From Thalassospira sp. TSL5-1 (GTDB lineage: Bacteria; Pseudomonadota; Alphaproteobacteria; Rhodospirillales; Thalassospiraceae): a stretch of DNA of 64,000 nt. Under the pieces are notes generated by a model. The model was not told the origin of the DNA. It did no database searches and saw only the letters and a program-made list of their open reading frames with translations. This document shows positions 25,063-33,982 of this stretch, piece after piece. A program made the translations under genes and the position numbers. Every line of letters starts with the position of its first letter. Position 1 is the first letter of the stretch. The DNA is taken from contig NZ_KV880643.1 in assembly GCF_001907695.1 (NCBI RefSeq), forward strand, positions 62,001 through 126,000, in the 5' to 3' direction.

Positions 25063-26037
25063 TCATTCGGTATCGAGAATCTGGTTCAAAAGGCCGCCAA
25101 AATCCGGGTCATCGCGATATTCATCAAGCAGCGGCATGACCTTTTCGCGGAAAGGCGCCTGATCCGGGGTGACAAAGGTGACGCCCATATTTTCCGCTTC
25201 GGTTTTTGCATCGGTGATGGCCTTGTCCCAGATCCCGCGGAAGGATTCGGTTGCGTGAACGGCGGCTTCCTTGACGATGGCATATTGCGCATCGGTCAGT
25301 TTTTTGGCGGCGGCATTGGAAATGACCAGGAAGTCGGGAATGCGCAGATGTTCATCCTGCGAATAGAATTTGGCAACTTCGCCATGACGGCCGATGGTCA
25401 GTGCCGTCACATTGTTTTCCGCACCATCAATCACGCCCATTTGCAAGGCCGTGTAAATTTCGGCATAGGGCATCGGGGTTGGTGATCCACCCATCATTTC
25501 GACCATACGGATGGAGCTGTTTGAATTTAGCACCCGGATTTTAAGGCCCGAGAGGTCCTCTGGTTTGTTGATCGGTTTGTCGACGGTGTAAAAAGAACGC
25601 GCCCCGCTGTCAAAAAAGGTCAGGCCAACAAAGCCGCTGTCTTTGGTTGCGTTATAGACTTCATCCGCCACCGGCCCCGTCATGACGCGATAAAAATGAT
25701 CTTCGCTTTTGAAGATATAGGGCAGGGTGAAGGCCTTGAAGATCGGGTCAAAATTTTCAAGGTTCCCCGCACTGACACGGGTCATGTCAACCGCACCATT
25801 CTGAAGCTGTTCAAGAACCTCGCGTTCCGATCCCAGAACGGCATTCAGATACAGGCGGATCGTGACTTCGCCATCGGTGCGTTCTTTGACTTCATCGGCA
25901 AACTGCTGCAGGGCCGTGCTGGTCGGGTGGTCCGCCGACAGAGAATTGGCAAGTGTCAGGCGGGTTTTTGCCTCGACCGGGCCTGCGGCAAGTGTTGCAA
26001 ATGCTGCCAGAGCAAAAGCAAGTTTCTGATATTTCAT
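25063..26037 (-). CDS. TRAP transporter substrate-binding protein (DctP family), uronate oligosaccharide uptake
   Basis: Start at ATG 26037 is chosen because GGGAGGA lies just upstream; the longer frame from 26058 runs through that site. The 324-residue product has a signal peptide (KYQKLAFALAAFATLAAGPVEA) and DctP hallmarks LTLANSLSADHPTSTALQQF, GLKIRVLNSNSSIRMVEMMGGSPTPM with the conserved Arg, and GVIDGAENN. It is divergent from its permease genes and 50 bases upstream of GH105 in the same direction. The likely ligand is a uronate or unsaturated uronic disaccharide, by context. Confidence 0.88.
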   Translation of the reverse strand: MKYQKLAFALAAFATLAAGPVEAKTRLTLANSLSADHPTSTALQQFADEVKERTDGEVTIRLYLNAVLGSEREVLEQLQNGAVDMTRVSAGNLENFDPIFKAFTLPYIFKSEDHFYRVMTGPVADEVYNATKDSGFVGLTFFDSGARSFYTVDKPINKPEDLSGLKIRVLNSNSSIRMVEMMGGSPTPMPYAEIYTALQMGVIDGAENNVTALTIGRHGEVAKFYSQDEHLRIPDFLVISNAAAKKLTDAQYAIVKEAAVHATESFRGIWDKAITDAKTEAENMGVTFVTPDQAPFREKVMPLLDEYRDDPDFGGLLNQILDTE

Positions 26038-26085
26038 TATTTTCCTCCCTTGGGACATCTTTCCGCTATTAAGGCGGTGACGAAA

Positions 26086-26111
26086 ATGCCATCAGATTTG
26101 CTCGATGGCAT
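26086..26111. promoter_or_regulatory. Inverted repeat in the dctP leader
   Basis: ATGCCATC and GATGGCAT form a perfect 8-bp inverted repeat around a 10-base spacer, 49-74 bases upstream of the dctP start on the minus strand. It could be an operator or a leader hairpin. No consensus is recognised. Confidence 0.35.
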
Positions 26112-26348
26112 GTATGGAAAAATGTCATTGTGAAAATAATATTGCTATATGTAATAAATTTTCATTCGTGATTGTGGCGTTAGGAGGCTATTTGCTTGGA
26201 TTGATAAACGGCAATGGCTGCCGGCGGCTATTGTCTGTGGAAGATGGTCATCATTTCCGCATATGCGATGTTGATCCGGCTGAACAGGCAGGCCTGTACT
26301 GGGAAAACGAAGGAGGTTTGATGAGAGATAAGTTTGACATATAGAATA

Positions 26349-26363
26349 TGAAAATAATTTTCA
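26349..26363. promoter_or_regulatory. Palindrome TGAAAAT-A-ATTTTCA upstream of the dctQM-kduD operon
   Basis: A perfect 7-1-7 palindrome 102 bases upstream of dctQ. It has the same TGAAA-N5-TTTCA spacing as enterobacterial KdgR boxes, although the regulator encoded here is LacI-type rather than IclR-type. A role in uronate control is plausible but unproven. Confidence 0.4.
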
Positions 26364-26465
26364 GATTGCAGATGTTGTTTTCACATCGCATGGTCTGTTT
26401 TTGCACAAAACAAAAAATTTGGTGCCGCAATGTGCACCGGGCAACTTCGACGGAGGAAACGCGAA

Positions 26466-26969
26466 GTGTTGCATTCATTCAAGCGCGGTCTTGAGCACCT
26501 GCTGCTGGGGGTCATCTCCATCACCTTGTGCTGTATGGTCGCCCTCATGCTCTGGCAGGTTTTTACCCGCTATGTGCTGGCGACACCTGCCTTATTTACC
26601 GAAGAAACCCTCAGATTCACCATGATCTGGATGGCGCTGTTGGGTTCGGCCTATTGTTTTGGCACCCGCAAGCATCTGTCGCTCGATTTGCTGATTTATA
26701 TGGGGCCTGGCTGGTGGAAAAAGCTGCTGGCAACGTTAAACGGCCTGATTTCGATCTCGTTTGCCAGCTTCGCCATGCTGATTGGGGGCTGGAAAGCCGC
26801 CATGTCGGCGATGTCGCAACTCTCCCCGATCATGCAGGTGCCAATGGGCATGGTGTATCTGGCCGTGCCGGTGGCGGCATGCCTGATCATTGTGCTGCAA
26901 AGCCTTAATATAATTCTCATTTTGGCTGGGCAACTGGCACCCGTCGAAGAAGCGCAGGACACGGTCTGA
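26466..26969 (+). CDS. TRAP transporter small permease (DctQ family)
   Basis: I choose GTG 26466 because GGAGG lies nine bases upstream; the ATG at 26430 lies before this ribosome site. The product has 167 residues and four membrane segments (LLLGVISITLCCMVALMLWQV, RFTMIWMALLGSAYCFG, LNGLISISFASFAMLIGG, VYLAVPVAACLIIVLQSL), the DctQ layout. TTG 26469 is a close alternative. One base separates its stop from dctM. It partners the DctP encoded divergently. Confidence 0.82.
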   Translation: MLHSFKRGLEHLLLGVISITLCCMVALMLWQVFTRYVLATPALFTEETLRFTMIWMALLGSAYCFGTRKHLSLDLLIYMGPGWWKKLLATLNGLISISFASFAMLIGGWKAAMSAMSQLSPIMQVPMGMVYLAVPVAACLIIVLQSLNIILILAGQLAPVEEAQDTV

Positions 26970-26970
26970 C

Positions 26971-28293
26971 ATGGATACTCTTATTGATTTTATGCTCGAC
27001 CCTGCCGGCGCAGCCGTTGTCATGTTTGTGCTGTTTTTTGGGCTTTTGATCCTCGGCACACCCATTTCCATCGCCATTGGCGTGTCTTCTTTTGTTACCG
27101 GGTTTGCTTATCTGCCATCCAATGTCATCGGTTTTATCAGCGCGCAAAAGATGTTTTCCGGCATCGACAGTTTCACCTTGCTGGCGATCCCGTTTTTTGT
27201 GCTTGCGGGCAATATCATGAACAAGGGCGGCATCGCCATCCGGCTGGTTAATCTTGCCAAATTGCTGGGCGGGCGGATGCCCGGCGCATTGGCGCATACC
27301 AATGTTCTTGCCAATATGCTGTTTGGCTCTATTTCCGGCTCGTCTATTGCGGCGGCTGCCGGTGTTGGCGGGGTGATTGGCCCGCTACAGCGCAAGGAAG
27401 GCTATGATCCGGCCTTTTGTGCGGCGGTTAATATTGCCTCTGCGCCGACCGGCATCCTTATTCCGCCCAGCGGGCCGCTGATTTTGTTTTCGCTGGTGTC
27501 TGGCGGTACCTCCATTTCCGCCCTGTTTCTGGGCGGTTATTTGCCCGGGATTTTAATGGGTCTGTCGGTGATGGCGGTGGTGACGGTTATCGCCATTCGT
27601 AAGGGGTATCGCACCGAAGGTCATGCAAGCTGGGCCGAGATTTTTACCGTTATCTGGCAGGCCTTTCCCGCGCTGCTGATGATTATTCTGGTGATTGGCG
27701 GTATTGCCGTGGGCGCGTTTACTGCGACCGAGGGTGCGGCGGTTGCCGTGTTTTATTCGTTCATTTTGTCGCTGCTCTATCGCCTGGCAAGCTGGCGCGA
27801 ATATCTTGATGCCCTTAAAAGTTCGGCTGTGACCAGTTGTTCGATCCTGTTTCTGATCGCGGCTTCGGGCATCATGTCCTATGTCATGACGATTGCCGGT
27901 ATCCCCGATGTGATTGCCGATACAATTCTGACATTCGACAACCCGATCATGATTTTGCTGGTTATGAATGTCTGTTTGCTGGTGATCGGGTTTTTCATGG
28001 ATCTGACACCGGCAGTACTGATTTTCACACCCATCTTTTTGCCCATCGCCCATGAAATTGGCATGAACCCTGTGCATTTGGGCATTGTCATGATTTTCAA
28101 TCTTGGTGTGGGTTCGATGACGCCGCCGGTGGGCAGCGTTTTGTTTGTCGGCTGTGCGGTGGCCAATTTGCGGATTGATCAGGTGATCCGCCCGATCATG
28201 CCCTTTTTCTTTGCCACAACCGCCGCCCTGCTTTTGACCACCTATGTGCCGTGGCTGACGCTGGCTTTGCCGCGTTTCCTTGGCCTGATGTGA
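26971..28293 (+). CDS. TRAP transporter large permease (DctM family)
   Basis: The 440-residue protein has about 12 membrane segments and the DctM motifs GSISGSSIAAAAGVGGV, the ILIPPSGPLILFSLVSGG segment and FFMDLTPAVLIFTPIFLPI. It begins one base after dctQ. With DctP/DctQ it makes a sodium-driven importer, probably for uronates or unsaturated uronic oligosaccharides. KduD follows after 30 bases, which is good evidence for the substrate class. Confidence 0.9.
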   Translation: MDTLIDFMLDPAGAAVVMFVLFFGLLILGTPISIAIGVSSFVTGFAYLPSNVIGFISAQKMFSGIDSFTLLAIPFFVLAGNIMNKGGIAIRLVNLAKLLGGRMPGALAHTNVLANMLFGSISGSSIAAAAGVGGVIGPLQRKEGYDPAFCAAVNIASAPTGILIPPSGPLILFSLVSGGTSISALFLGGYLPGILMGLSVMAVVTVIAIRKGYRTEGHASWAEIFTVIWQAFPALLMIILVIGGIAVGAFTATEGAAVAVFYSFILSLLYRLASWREYLDALKSSAVTSCSILFLIAASGIMSYVMTIAGIPDVIADTILTFDNPIMILLVMNVCLLVIGFFMDLTPAVLIFTPIFLPIAHEIGMNPVHLGIVMIFNLGVGSMTPPVGSVLFVGCAVANLRIDQVIRPIMPFFFATTAALLLTTYVPWLTLALPRFLGLM

Positions 28294-28323
28294 TATGTCC
28301 CTTCTTTGGAACGGAGTTACCTT

Positions 28324-29064
28324 ATGAATGCGTTTTCCCTGAATGGTCGTAAAGCCCTGATTACCGGTGCCAATGCCGGTATCGGGCAGGCGATTGCCAT
28401 TGCAATGGCCCGTGCCGGTGCGACGGTTGTTTGTGCCGGTCGCCGAAGCTCTGCCGAAACCGTATCGGCCATTACCGATGCCGGGGGAACGGCGAGCGAA
28501 ATCATTGTTGATTTTGCGGACCCTATGGCTGGTGCGTCCCTGTTTAAAGGCGAGGGCATTGATATTCTGGTCAATAATGCCGGGATCATTCGCCGGGCCG
28601 ACAGTGTTGATTTCACCGAAGAAGACTGGGATGCGGTGATGGATGTCAATGTCAAGGCGGTGTTCTTTACATCGCAGGCGTTTGCCAAAGAACTGCTGGA
28701 CCAGAACCGCACGGGCAAGATCGTTAATATTGCATCTTTGCTGTCATTTCAGGGCGGCATTCGTGTGCCATCCTATACGACGGCCAAACATGGTGTGGCG
28801 GGCTTGACCCGTATTCTCGCCAATGAATGGACCGCAAGCGGGATTAATGTCAACGCGATTGCGCCGGGTTACATTGCTACCAATAACACCCAGGCCCTGC
28901 GCGATGACCCGGACCGCTCTGCTGCCATTCTGGACCGTATTCCCGCCGGTCGCTGGGGCCGCCCGGAGGACATTGCTGAAAGTGCGGTTTATCTGGCCGC
29001 CCCGGCGTCGGACTATGTTTCAGGGGCAATCCTGAATGTTGATGGCGGCTGGCTCGCCCGCTAG
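28324..29064 (+). CDS. kduD: 2-dehydro-3-deoxy-D-gluconate 5-dehydrogenase
   Basis: The start at ATG 28324 has CGGAG seven bases upstream; the TTG at 28306 adds six residues and crosses that site. The 246-residue SDR has TGANAGIG near the N-terminus, NNAG and YTTAK. The KduD-type stretches GGIRVPSYTTAKHGV and APGYIATNNTQALRDDPDR make the family clear. It interconverts 2,5-diketo-3-deoxygluconate and 2-keto-3-deoxygluconate with NAD(H), the step after KduI. The kinase and aldolase that finish the route are not in the window. Confidence 0.9.
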   Translation: MNAFSLNGRKALITGANAGIGQAIAIAMARAGATVVCAGRRSSAETVSAITDAGGTASEIIVDFADPMAGASLFKGEGIDILVNNAGIIRRADSVDFTEEDWDAVMDVNVKAVFFTSQAFAKELLDQNRTGKIVNIASLLSFQGGIRVPSYTTAKHGVAGLTRILANEWTASGINVNAIAPGYIATNNTQALRDDPDRSAAILDRIPAGRWGRPEDIAESAVYLAAPASDYVSGAILNVDGGWLAR

Positions 29065-29099
29065 GGCGGGCTGTTTGCCAACCGTGATATTCCCATATC

Positions 29100-29132
29100 G
29101 GCGCAAACCAGAAGGTTTGCGCCTATTTTTTT
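29100..29132 (+). terminator. Intrinsic terminator after kduD
   Basis: GGCGCAAACC and GGTTTGCGCC form a perfect 10-bp stem with an AGAA loop, followed by TATTTTTTT. It ends the plus-strand operon and overlaps the 3' end of the convergent LacI gene. Confidence 0.85.
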
Positions 29133-30139
29133 GCTGGCGGGCACACACTTTCACGATTTATCAGCTCGCACGCCAGTTCGATCCGGCGGGCGGGCATATC
29201 TATGCCCGCATTGACCAGGCGGCACGTCTCGATCAGCAAATCCAGCGACAGGGCGCCAACGGTTTGCATGGGGATTTTAACCGATGTCAGGGCGGGGGAC
29301 ATATACTGCCCCTGCGGCAACCCATCGATGCCGATCACGGAAACATCCTTTGGCACCACATACCCCTTGGCCTGAAGCGCGGATACCGCACCCACCGCCA
29401 AAATGTCACCTGCCGCAACAATGGCGCTAAAGGGTAAATTGCTGTCAACCACTTCCGCCACGCGCTGGCTGGCGGCTTCGGCGGTCCAGTCATCAACATC
29501 AATCACGTAATCCGGGTTGTAATGCTCTGCCATTGCATCCTGCCAGCCTTCGCGCCGCCGCTGGATGGTGCGCCGACCCGGGCGATTGAGAAACAGGATG
29601 CGCCGGTGTCCCTGCGCCATCAGGTGTTTGGTCGCAAGCGTCGCGGCTGATCGGTTACAGGGCGTGACAGAGCTAAGCGCCATTTCCGGGTCATCGCCAT
29701 TGACCATGACAGCCGGTATGCCGGAGCCGCGCACATATTCAAGGGTGGCATCATCGACCGATACCAGCAAAAGACCAATCAGGTCCGGGGCCTGGGCGGC
29801 GTCATAAAGGTCTTCAAACCGCTGATTGGGCTGATAAATGTAGGACTCAATGCGGATGTCCCGGCTTTCGGCCCGTTCGCGCAAGCCTTCCAGCACATAC
29901 ATCGTAAATTGACTGCGTTTGAAGTCGATCATGGCCTCCTGAGAGGACACGATCAGCACCTTTTGGCCCGATGCCGTGCTGGGAAGTGCATAATTCATTT
30001 CAATGGCCGTCGCCCGGATACGGGACGCAAGCTGTTCGCGCACATAGCCGTTTCCGCTAAGTGCGCGCGAGACCGTCGCGGTTGAAACCCCAAGGCGCGA
30101 TGCAATGTCACTGATTTTTGTTCGACCACTAACTGACAT
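29123..30139 (-). CDS. LacI-family regulator of the uronate cluster
   Basis: The 338-residue protein has a LacI helix-turn-helix (KISDIASRLGVSTATVSRALSGN, residues 8-30) and a sugar-binding-type sensor domain. It is divergent from kduI by 220 bases and convergent to kduD, so it most likely controls the uronate genes (a KdgR-like role). A palindrome CTGATAATATCAG lies just upstream of its start. The effector is probably 2-keto-3-deoxygluconate or a related intermediate, by analogy only. Confidence 0.85.
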   Translation of the reverse strand: MSVSGRTKISDIASRLGVSTATVSRALSGNGYVREQLASRIRATAIEMNYALPSTASGQKVLIVSSQEAMIDFKRSQFTMYVLEGLRERAESRDIRIESYIYQPNQRFEDLYDAAQAPDLIGLLLVSVDDATLEYVRGSGIPAVMVNGDDPEMALSSVTPCNRSAATLATKHLMAQGHRRILFLNRPGRRTIQRRREGWQDAMAEHYNPDYVIDVDDWTAEAASQRVAEVVDSNLPFSAIVAAGDILAVGAVSALQAKGYVVPKDVSVIGIDGLPQGQYMSPALTSVKIPMQTVGALSLDLLIETCRLVNAGIDMPARRIELACELINRESVCPPAKK

Positions 30140-30152
30140 GATTTCCTCTTTT

Positions 30153-30165
30153 CTGATAATATCAG
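30153..30165. promoter_or_regulatory. Palindrome CTGATAATATCAG near the LacI start
   Basis: A perfect 5-3-5 inverted repeat 14 bases upstream of the lacI-type start codon, in the shared regulatory region with kduI. Possible autoregulatory operator; the centre is not CG, so it is not a classic LacI site. Confidence 0.35.
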
Positions 30166-30305
30166 TATGTGGAATTTAATTACATGTTGCACGATAAATT
30201 TCTTAATGTGATGTTTTTTCTTGTGGTGAGGGACACGACACCAGTTCGTGCCGTGAGTAATTGGTGCTGCTGATGTTTCCCGAACCTTCCGTTTTAAAAA
30301 GTTAA

Positions 30306-30324
30306 GGTGCCGAAAAACGGTACC
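30306..30324. promoter_or_regulatory. Near-palindrome upstream of kduI, partly shared with the dctQ leader
   Basis: GGTGCCG-AAAAA-CGGTACC is an inverted repeat with one mismatch, 35 bases before the kduI start. A related element, GGTGC-CGCAATGT-GCACC, lies at 26421-26438, 27 bases before dctQ. The recurrence at both plus-strand operons suggests a common operator. Confidence 0.4.
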
Positions 30325-30359
30325 TGAAACGTGCAGGAACATCCGAAGGAGATAGTCCC

Positions 30360-31196
30360 GTGGCAATGGAACAACGCTATGGTGCCGGGCCGGACCAGAT
30401 TGACGGCATGAATACATCGCAGCTTCGCGAGAATTTTATGGTTGAAAACCTGTTCACGCCGGGCGAGATCCGCTTTGCCTACACCCATTTTGATCGCATG
30501 ATTGTTGGGGGTGCTGTGCCGCTTGATGGCGCGCTTTCCTTTGGCGGCGGCGAAGATGTAGGGACCGAGCTGTTTTTTGACGCTCGCGAGATGGGAATTG
30601 CCAATCTCGGCGGTGCGGGCTGGATCGAGGTGGATGGCACCCGTTACGAACTCGCCAATCGCGACGTCTTGTATGTGGGCCGCGGGACGAAGGCTGTGAA
30701 GCTTGGCAGCAATGACGCGGCACAGCCCGCCTGGTTTTACATGAATTCCGTTCCTGCCGGGCAGGCGATTGAAACGCGGCTGATTACGCGCGCGGAATCC
30801 AAGATTCTTGAACTGGGTGACGCTGAAAAAAGCAATTGCCGGTCGCTGGCAATGTATATCCACCCTGAAGTGTCGCCTTCCTGCCTGCTGCTTATGGGGA
30901 TTACCGACCCGGCGAAAGGCTCTGTCTGGAATACCATGCCGCCGCATTTGCATGAACGGCGTATGGAGGCCTATTGCTATTTTGACCTGTCTGATGAAGA
31001 CCGCGTGATGCACTTTATGGGGCGGCCGGATAATACCCGCCATCTGGTTGTTGCCAATGGTGATATTGTCTTGTCACCGGCATGGTCGATTCATATGGGT
31101 GCCGGGACCGGGCCGTATGGCTTTGTCTGGGGCATGACAGGTGAAAACCAGGCATATACCGACGTGTCGCCGGTTGCCATAAAGGAGCTGCGCTAA
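30360..31196 (+). CDS. kduI: 5-dehydro-4-deoxy-D-glucuronate isomerase
   Basis: The gene starts with GTG 30360, eight bases after AAGGAG; ATG 30366 is an alternative. At 278 residues it has the exact usual family length. Conserved blocks are WNTMPPHLHERRMEAYCYFDL with the zinc-binding His and Glu residues, RHLVVANGDIVLSPAWSIH, and the ending VWGMTGENQAY...VAIKELR, close to E. coli KduI. It isomerises the open-chain unsaturated uronate product to 2,5-diketo-3-deoxygluconate in the cytoplasm. It is followed after three bases by the 822-residue protein. Confidence 0.95.
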   Translation: MAMEQRYGAGPDQIDGMNTSQLRENFMVENLFTPGEIRFAYTHFDRMIVGGAVPLDGALSFGGGEDVGTELFFDAREMGIANLGGAGWIEVDGTRYELANRDVLYVGRGTKAVKLGSNDAAQPAWFYMNSVPAGQAIETRLITRAESKILELGDAEKSNCRSLAMYIHPEVSPSCLLLMGITDPAKGSVWNTMPPHLHERRMEAYCYFDLSDEDRVMHFMGRPDNTRHLVVANGDIVLSPAWSIHMGAGTGPYGFVWGMTGENQAYTDVSPVAIKELR

Positions 31197-31199
31197 ATC

Positions 31200-33668
31200 A
31201 TGGTTCTTTACCCCGGTTCGCCCGTTCCCTATTGGCAGGTAACGTCGCTTGAGGAAAGCCGCTATGACGTTGCCGATATGCCAATGGAAGGAGAGATGGA
31301 TTCAACCTTTTTCCTGACCAAGGAAAAGAACTTTATCCCGCATACCTATCCTTGCCGGACGGCCTATATCGAGGAACGCCGGGGTAAAGAGCTTCCGGCC
31401 CGGTCTTTTCCGGACTGGTCCGGGGCGCGCAATATTTTGCCGGGTGGGTCGCCGTTTCTGGATCTTTCCGGTTTCTGGTTTCGGGCAACGCAAATTTTCG
31501 GCTGGGCCCGAACCGCGATTGTCGCAGACGAAGCCGGTCTGGCCCGCTTGCGGGTTGGCATTTGCGGCGCGGCGAAGGTTTACGTCAATGGCGCTGCGGT
31601 GGCATGGCTGTCGCCAGCCACCCGCAATGCGTTGGACGAACTTGAATTTGAAGCACCGCTGGTGGCGGGGCATAATGAAATTACGGTCCAGTTCGAGGAT
31701 CTTTGCGAACGCGATGCGGTGATTCGTATTGCGCTCTCCTGGATTGACGGCCCAAAGGCCCGGGCGGGCAATTGTTTTCCCGCACCAGCGCACACCGTTT
31801 CGGCGGTTGAGGCCGCTGTGGATGCGATGCACCTGGATCGCAAGTTTTATGATGATCGCGATATCTGGCTGGTTTTGCCGGTGGCGTTTCCCGGTGCCGT
31901 GACAGGCCGGATCAGGGTTGCCGGTCATTTCATGTCGCATGACCATGATGATGTGCCGTTTGATATTCCTGCCGGGGCGGACCGGGTGCGTTTGGCGGCA
32001 TCAAATGATTTCCCGGCCGATTACCGCTATTTCGAGATGTCTTTTCAGTGCGGCGATTTTGCCACCGAAGCACGATTGGGTGCGGAAGTAAGCTGGCGGT
32101 CCTCCACCGCGCAGCCATCGCCAGATATGTCGGCCCGCATTGCCGAAATGCTGGAATGGATTGCGTGTCACGCCGAAACTGATACCGAAACGGCGCTGGC
32201 CTGCGTCGCCCAGGGCGACGATGCGTCGCTTAACCGGGCTTACGAAATCATCAATACCGCCTTGCCGGGGATCGAGGATTGTTTCGACTGTGCGGATTTT
32301 GCGCTGGTGCCGTTACTGTGGACCCGCATTGTCTATCAGGACCGTTTGCCCGCGGATCTGGTGAAACGGATTGATGCCGCGATTTTTGAATTCCGCTACT
32401 GGATGGATGAACCGGGCAATGATGTGCAGTGGTATTTCTCGGAAAATCACGCGCTGCTGTTTCATACTGCGGCCTATCTGGCAGGCAACCATTTCCCCGA
32501 TGCCCATTTCAGGCGTGCGGATCGTTCGGGTGTGGCGCATCGCAAGGCGGGCTATGACCGCCTGATGGCGTGGTTTGACCATTTTGAAGCCGCCGAAATG
32601 GCGGAATTCAATTCGGGCACCTATTTCCCGATTGACCTTAAGGGGTTAACCGCCCTGTTTGCCCTGGCCCCGGATGCGGTTATTCGCGATCGGGCGTCGC
32701 GTGCCATTGTCCGGCTGATCACCATGATCGCCCATTCCGCCCATCACGGGGTGATTACCGGGGCACAGGGGCGCAGTTATGAACATTCCCTATGTGTGGC
32801 CGACACCCTGGAACTGACCGGCCTTGCCCGTTTGCTGTGGGGCAAGGGGCAATTTGGCGCACATGTCAATTGCCTGGCCCAGGTGGCGCTGGCCTTGCGT
32901 GATTATGGCTTAAATCTGCCGGACCTTGCCGATATTGCCTGTTGGGAAAAGCCCGATGCGGCACAGGAATGGACCTTCTGGCAGGGGGAAAACGCCTTTT
33001 GCCGGTTGTATCATTATAAAACCAGTGAAACGGCAATGGGGTCTGCGGCCCTTTATCGCTGGCGCGACTGGGGCTATCAGGAAACCCTGATTCAGGCCCG
33101 TATTGGTCGCGAACCCGGCGCACAATTGTTCATCAACCATCCCGGTGAAATTGTGCAATCGGGTTTTGGGCGGCCATCCTTCTGGGGCGGGTCGGCCAGT
33201 GTGCCGCGTGTGCAGCAATATCGAGACCTTGCCATTGTGCGGTTTGAAGGGGTCGCCCCGCAGCCCGATTTCACCCATGCCTGGTTCCCGACCCCCATTT
33301 TTGACGAATGGCAGGTTGATGCGAACAGGGCCTGTGCCCGTTCGGGCGCGGGGGCGTTGCTGGTTTCGGCCTCCGGTCCGCTGGAACTGGTGAAAACGGG
33401 AAGCTCCGCCGCCCATGAATTGCGCCTTGCCGGGCGGGACAGCATCTGGGTGCTCCGGCTGGGCCATACACAGGATTTGTCCGGGTTTGCAGCGCGCCAT
33501 GCTCTGTCGGTTGAGGCCGGGGATGACGGCACCTACCGTATCGAGGATGCCGATTATGGCACTGTGCTGTTTCAGGCCAACGGTGTTGTGAAGGCAGAAG
33601 GCCGCATCCTCGACCCGATGGAATGGACCCTGCAAGGCAGCCGCGTGGAACTGCCGCTGATCAAATAG
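31200..33668 (+). CDS. Unassigned 822-residue protein of the uronate operon, probable polysaccharide-active enzyme
   Basis: I do not recognise the family. The protein has no signal peptide. Residues 1 to about 310 are rich in beta strands. Residues of about 310 to 620 are helical with repeated aromatic/His motifs, such as FSENHALLFHTAAYLAGNHF and FNSGTYFPIDLKGLTALFAL, which look like an (alpha/alpha) toroid. The last 200 residues are again beta-like. This order resembles heparinase or alginate-lyase-like and some glycoside-hydrolase folds. It starts three bases after the kduI stop and ends the operon, so it probably acts on an imported uronic oligosaccharide. The mechanism is unknown. Confidence 0.7.
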   Translation: MVLYPGSPVPYWQVTSLEESRYDVADMPMEGEMDSTFFLTKEKNFIPHTYPCRTAYIEERRGKELPARSFPDWSGARNILPGGSPFLDLSGFWFRATQIFGWARTAIVADEAGLARLRVGICGAAKVYVNGAAVAWLSPATRNALDELEFEAPLVAGHNEITVQFEDLCERDAVIRIALSWIDGPKARAGNCFPAPAHTVSAVEAAVDAMHLDRKFYDDRDIWLVLPVAFPGAVTGRIRVAGHFMSHDHDDVPFDIPAGADRVRLAASNDFPADYRYFEMSFQCGDFATEARLGAEVSWRSSTAQPSPDMSARIAEMLEWIACHAETDTETALACVAQGDDASLNRAYEIINTALPGIEDCFDCADFALVPLLWTRIVYQDRLPADLVKRIDAAIFEFRYWMDEPGNDVQWYFSENHALLFHTAAYLAGNHFPDAHFRRADRSGVAHRKAGYDRLMAWFDHFEAAEMAEFNSGTYFPIDLKGLTALFALAPDAVIRDRASRAIVRLITMIAHSAHHGVITGAQGRSYEHSLCVADTLELTGLARLLWGKGQFGAHVNCLAQVALALRDYGLNLPDLADIACWEKPDAAQEWTFWQGENAFCRLYHYKTSETAMGSAALYRWRDWGYQETLIQARIGREPGAQLFINHPGEIVQSGFGRPSFWGGSASVPRVQQYRDLAIVRFEGVAPQPDFTHAWFPTPIFDEWQVDANRACARSGAGALLVSASGPLELVKTGSSAAHELRLAGRDSIWVLRLGHTQDLSGFAARHALSVEAGDDGTYRIEDADYGTVLFQANGVVKAEGRILDPMEWTLQGSRVELPLIK

Positions 33669-33710
33669 CCTGCACCTGGCTTTAACCTCCCGCTGGTGCG
33701 GGCCTTATGG

Positions 33711-33749
33711 AAAACCCCTTGAATGCAACATGGCATCAAGGGGTTTTTC
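33711..33749 (+). terminator. Intrinsic terminator of the kduI operon
   Basis: AAAACCCCTTGA and TCAAGGGGTTTT pair perfectly over 12 bp, with an inner ATGC/GCAT pairing, and are followed by TTTTCTTT. It lies 42 bases after the operon's last stop codon. Confidence 0.88.
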
Positions 33750-33982
33750 TTTGTATTTTCGTAATGTGTGTTGCACGTTTTCTTCATGCAAAACTGGAAA
33801 CTTAAGCTGTATTGATAATCTGGTTCGGTTTTTTCTAGTTGCTGCCTTTTATGATCAACCTCGCACATGTTTGACGGGTCGAGGGTATTTTAGAAAGGTG
33901 CAAAGGATATTCGGTTTGAATTGGCGTAAGCGAGGGAGTAAATTATTTATCTAAGCTGAAATGATGTTGAGTATGAGAAGCT
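33750..33982. other. AT-rich intergenic stretch before the orphan HEPN-like gene
   Basis: Together with the terminator, the 314 bases after 33668 contain no gene. This part is noticeably AT-richer than the catabolic clusters on both sides. I see no inverted repeat or promoter that I would name with confidence. Confidence 0.5.

Larger units (their letters stand above)
26038..26465. other. Divergent regulatory region between the two halves of the TRAP system
   Basis: This 428-base gap holds several symmetrical elements, listed separately, at its two ends. The middle (about 26170-26340) is less AT-rich and reads open on the plus strand, ending HFRICDVDPAEQAGLYWENEGG before a stop at 26342-26344. 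This might be a remnant of a gene, but I recognise no family and do not call it a gene. Confidence 0.4.
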
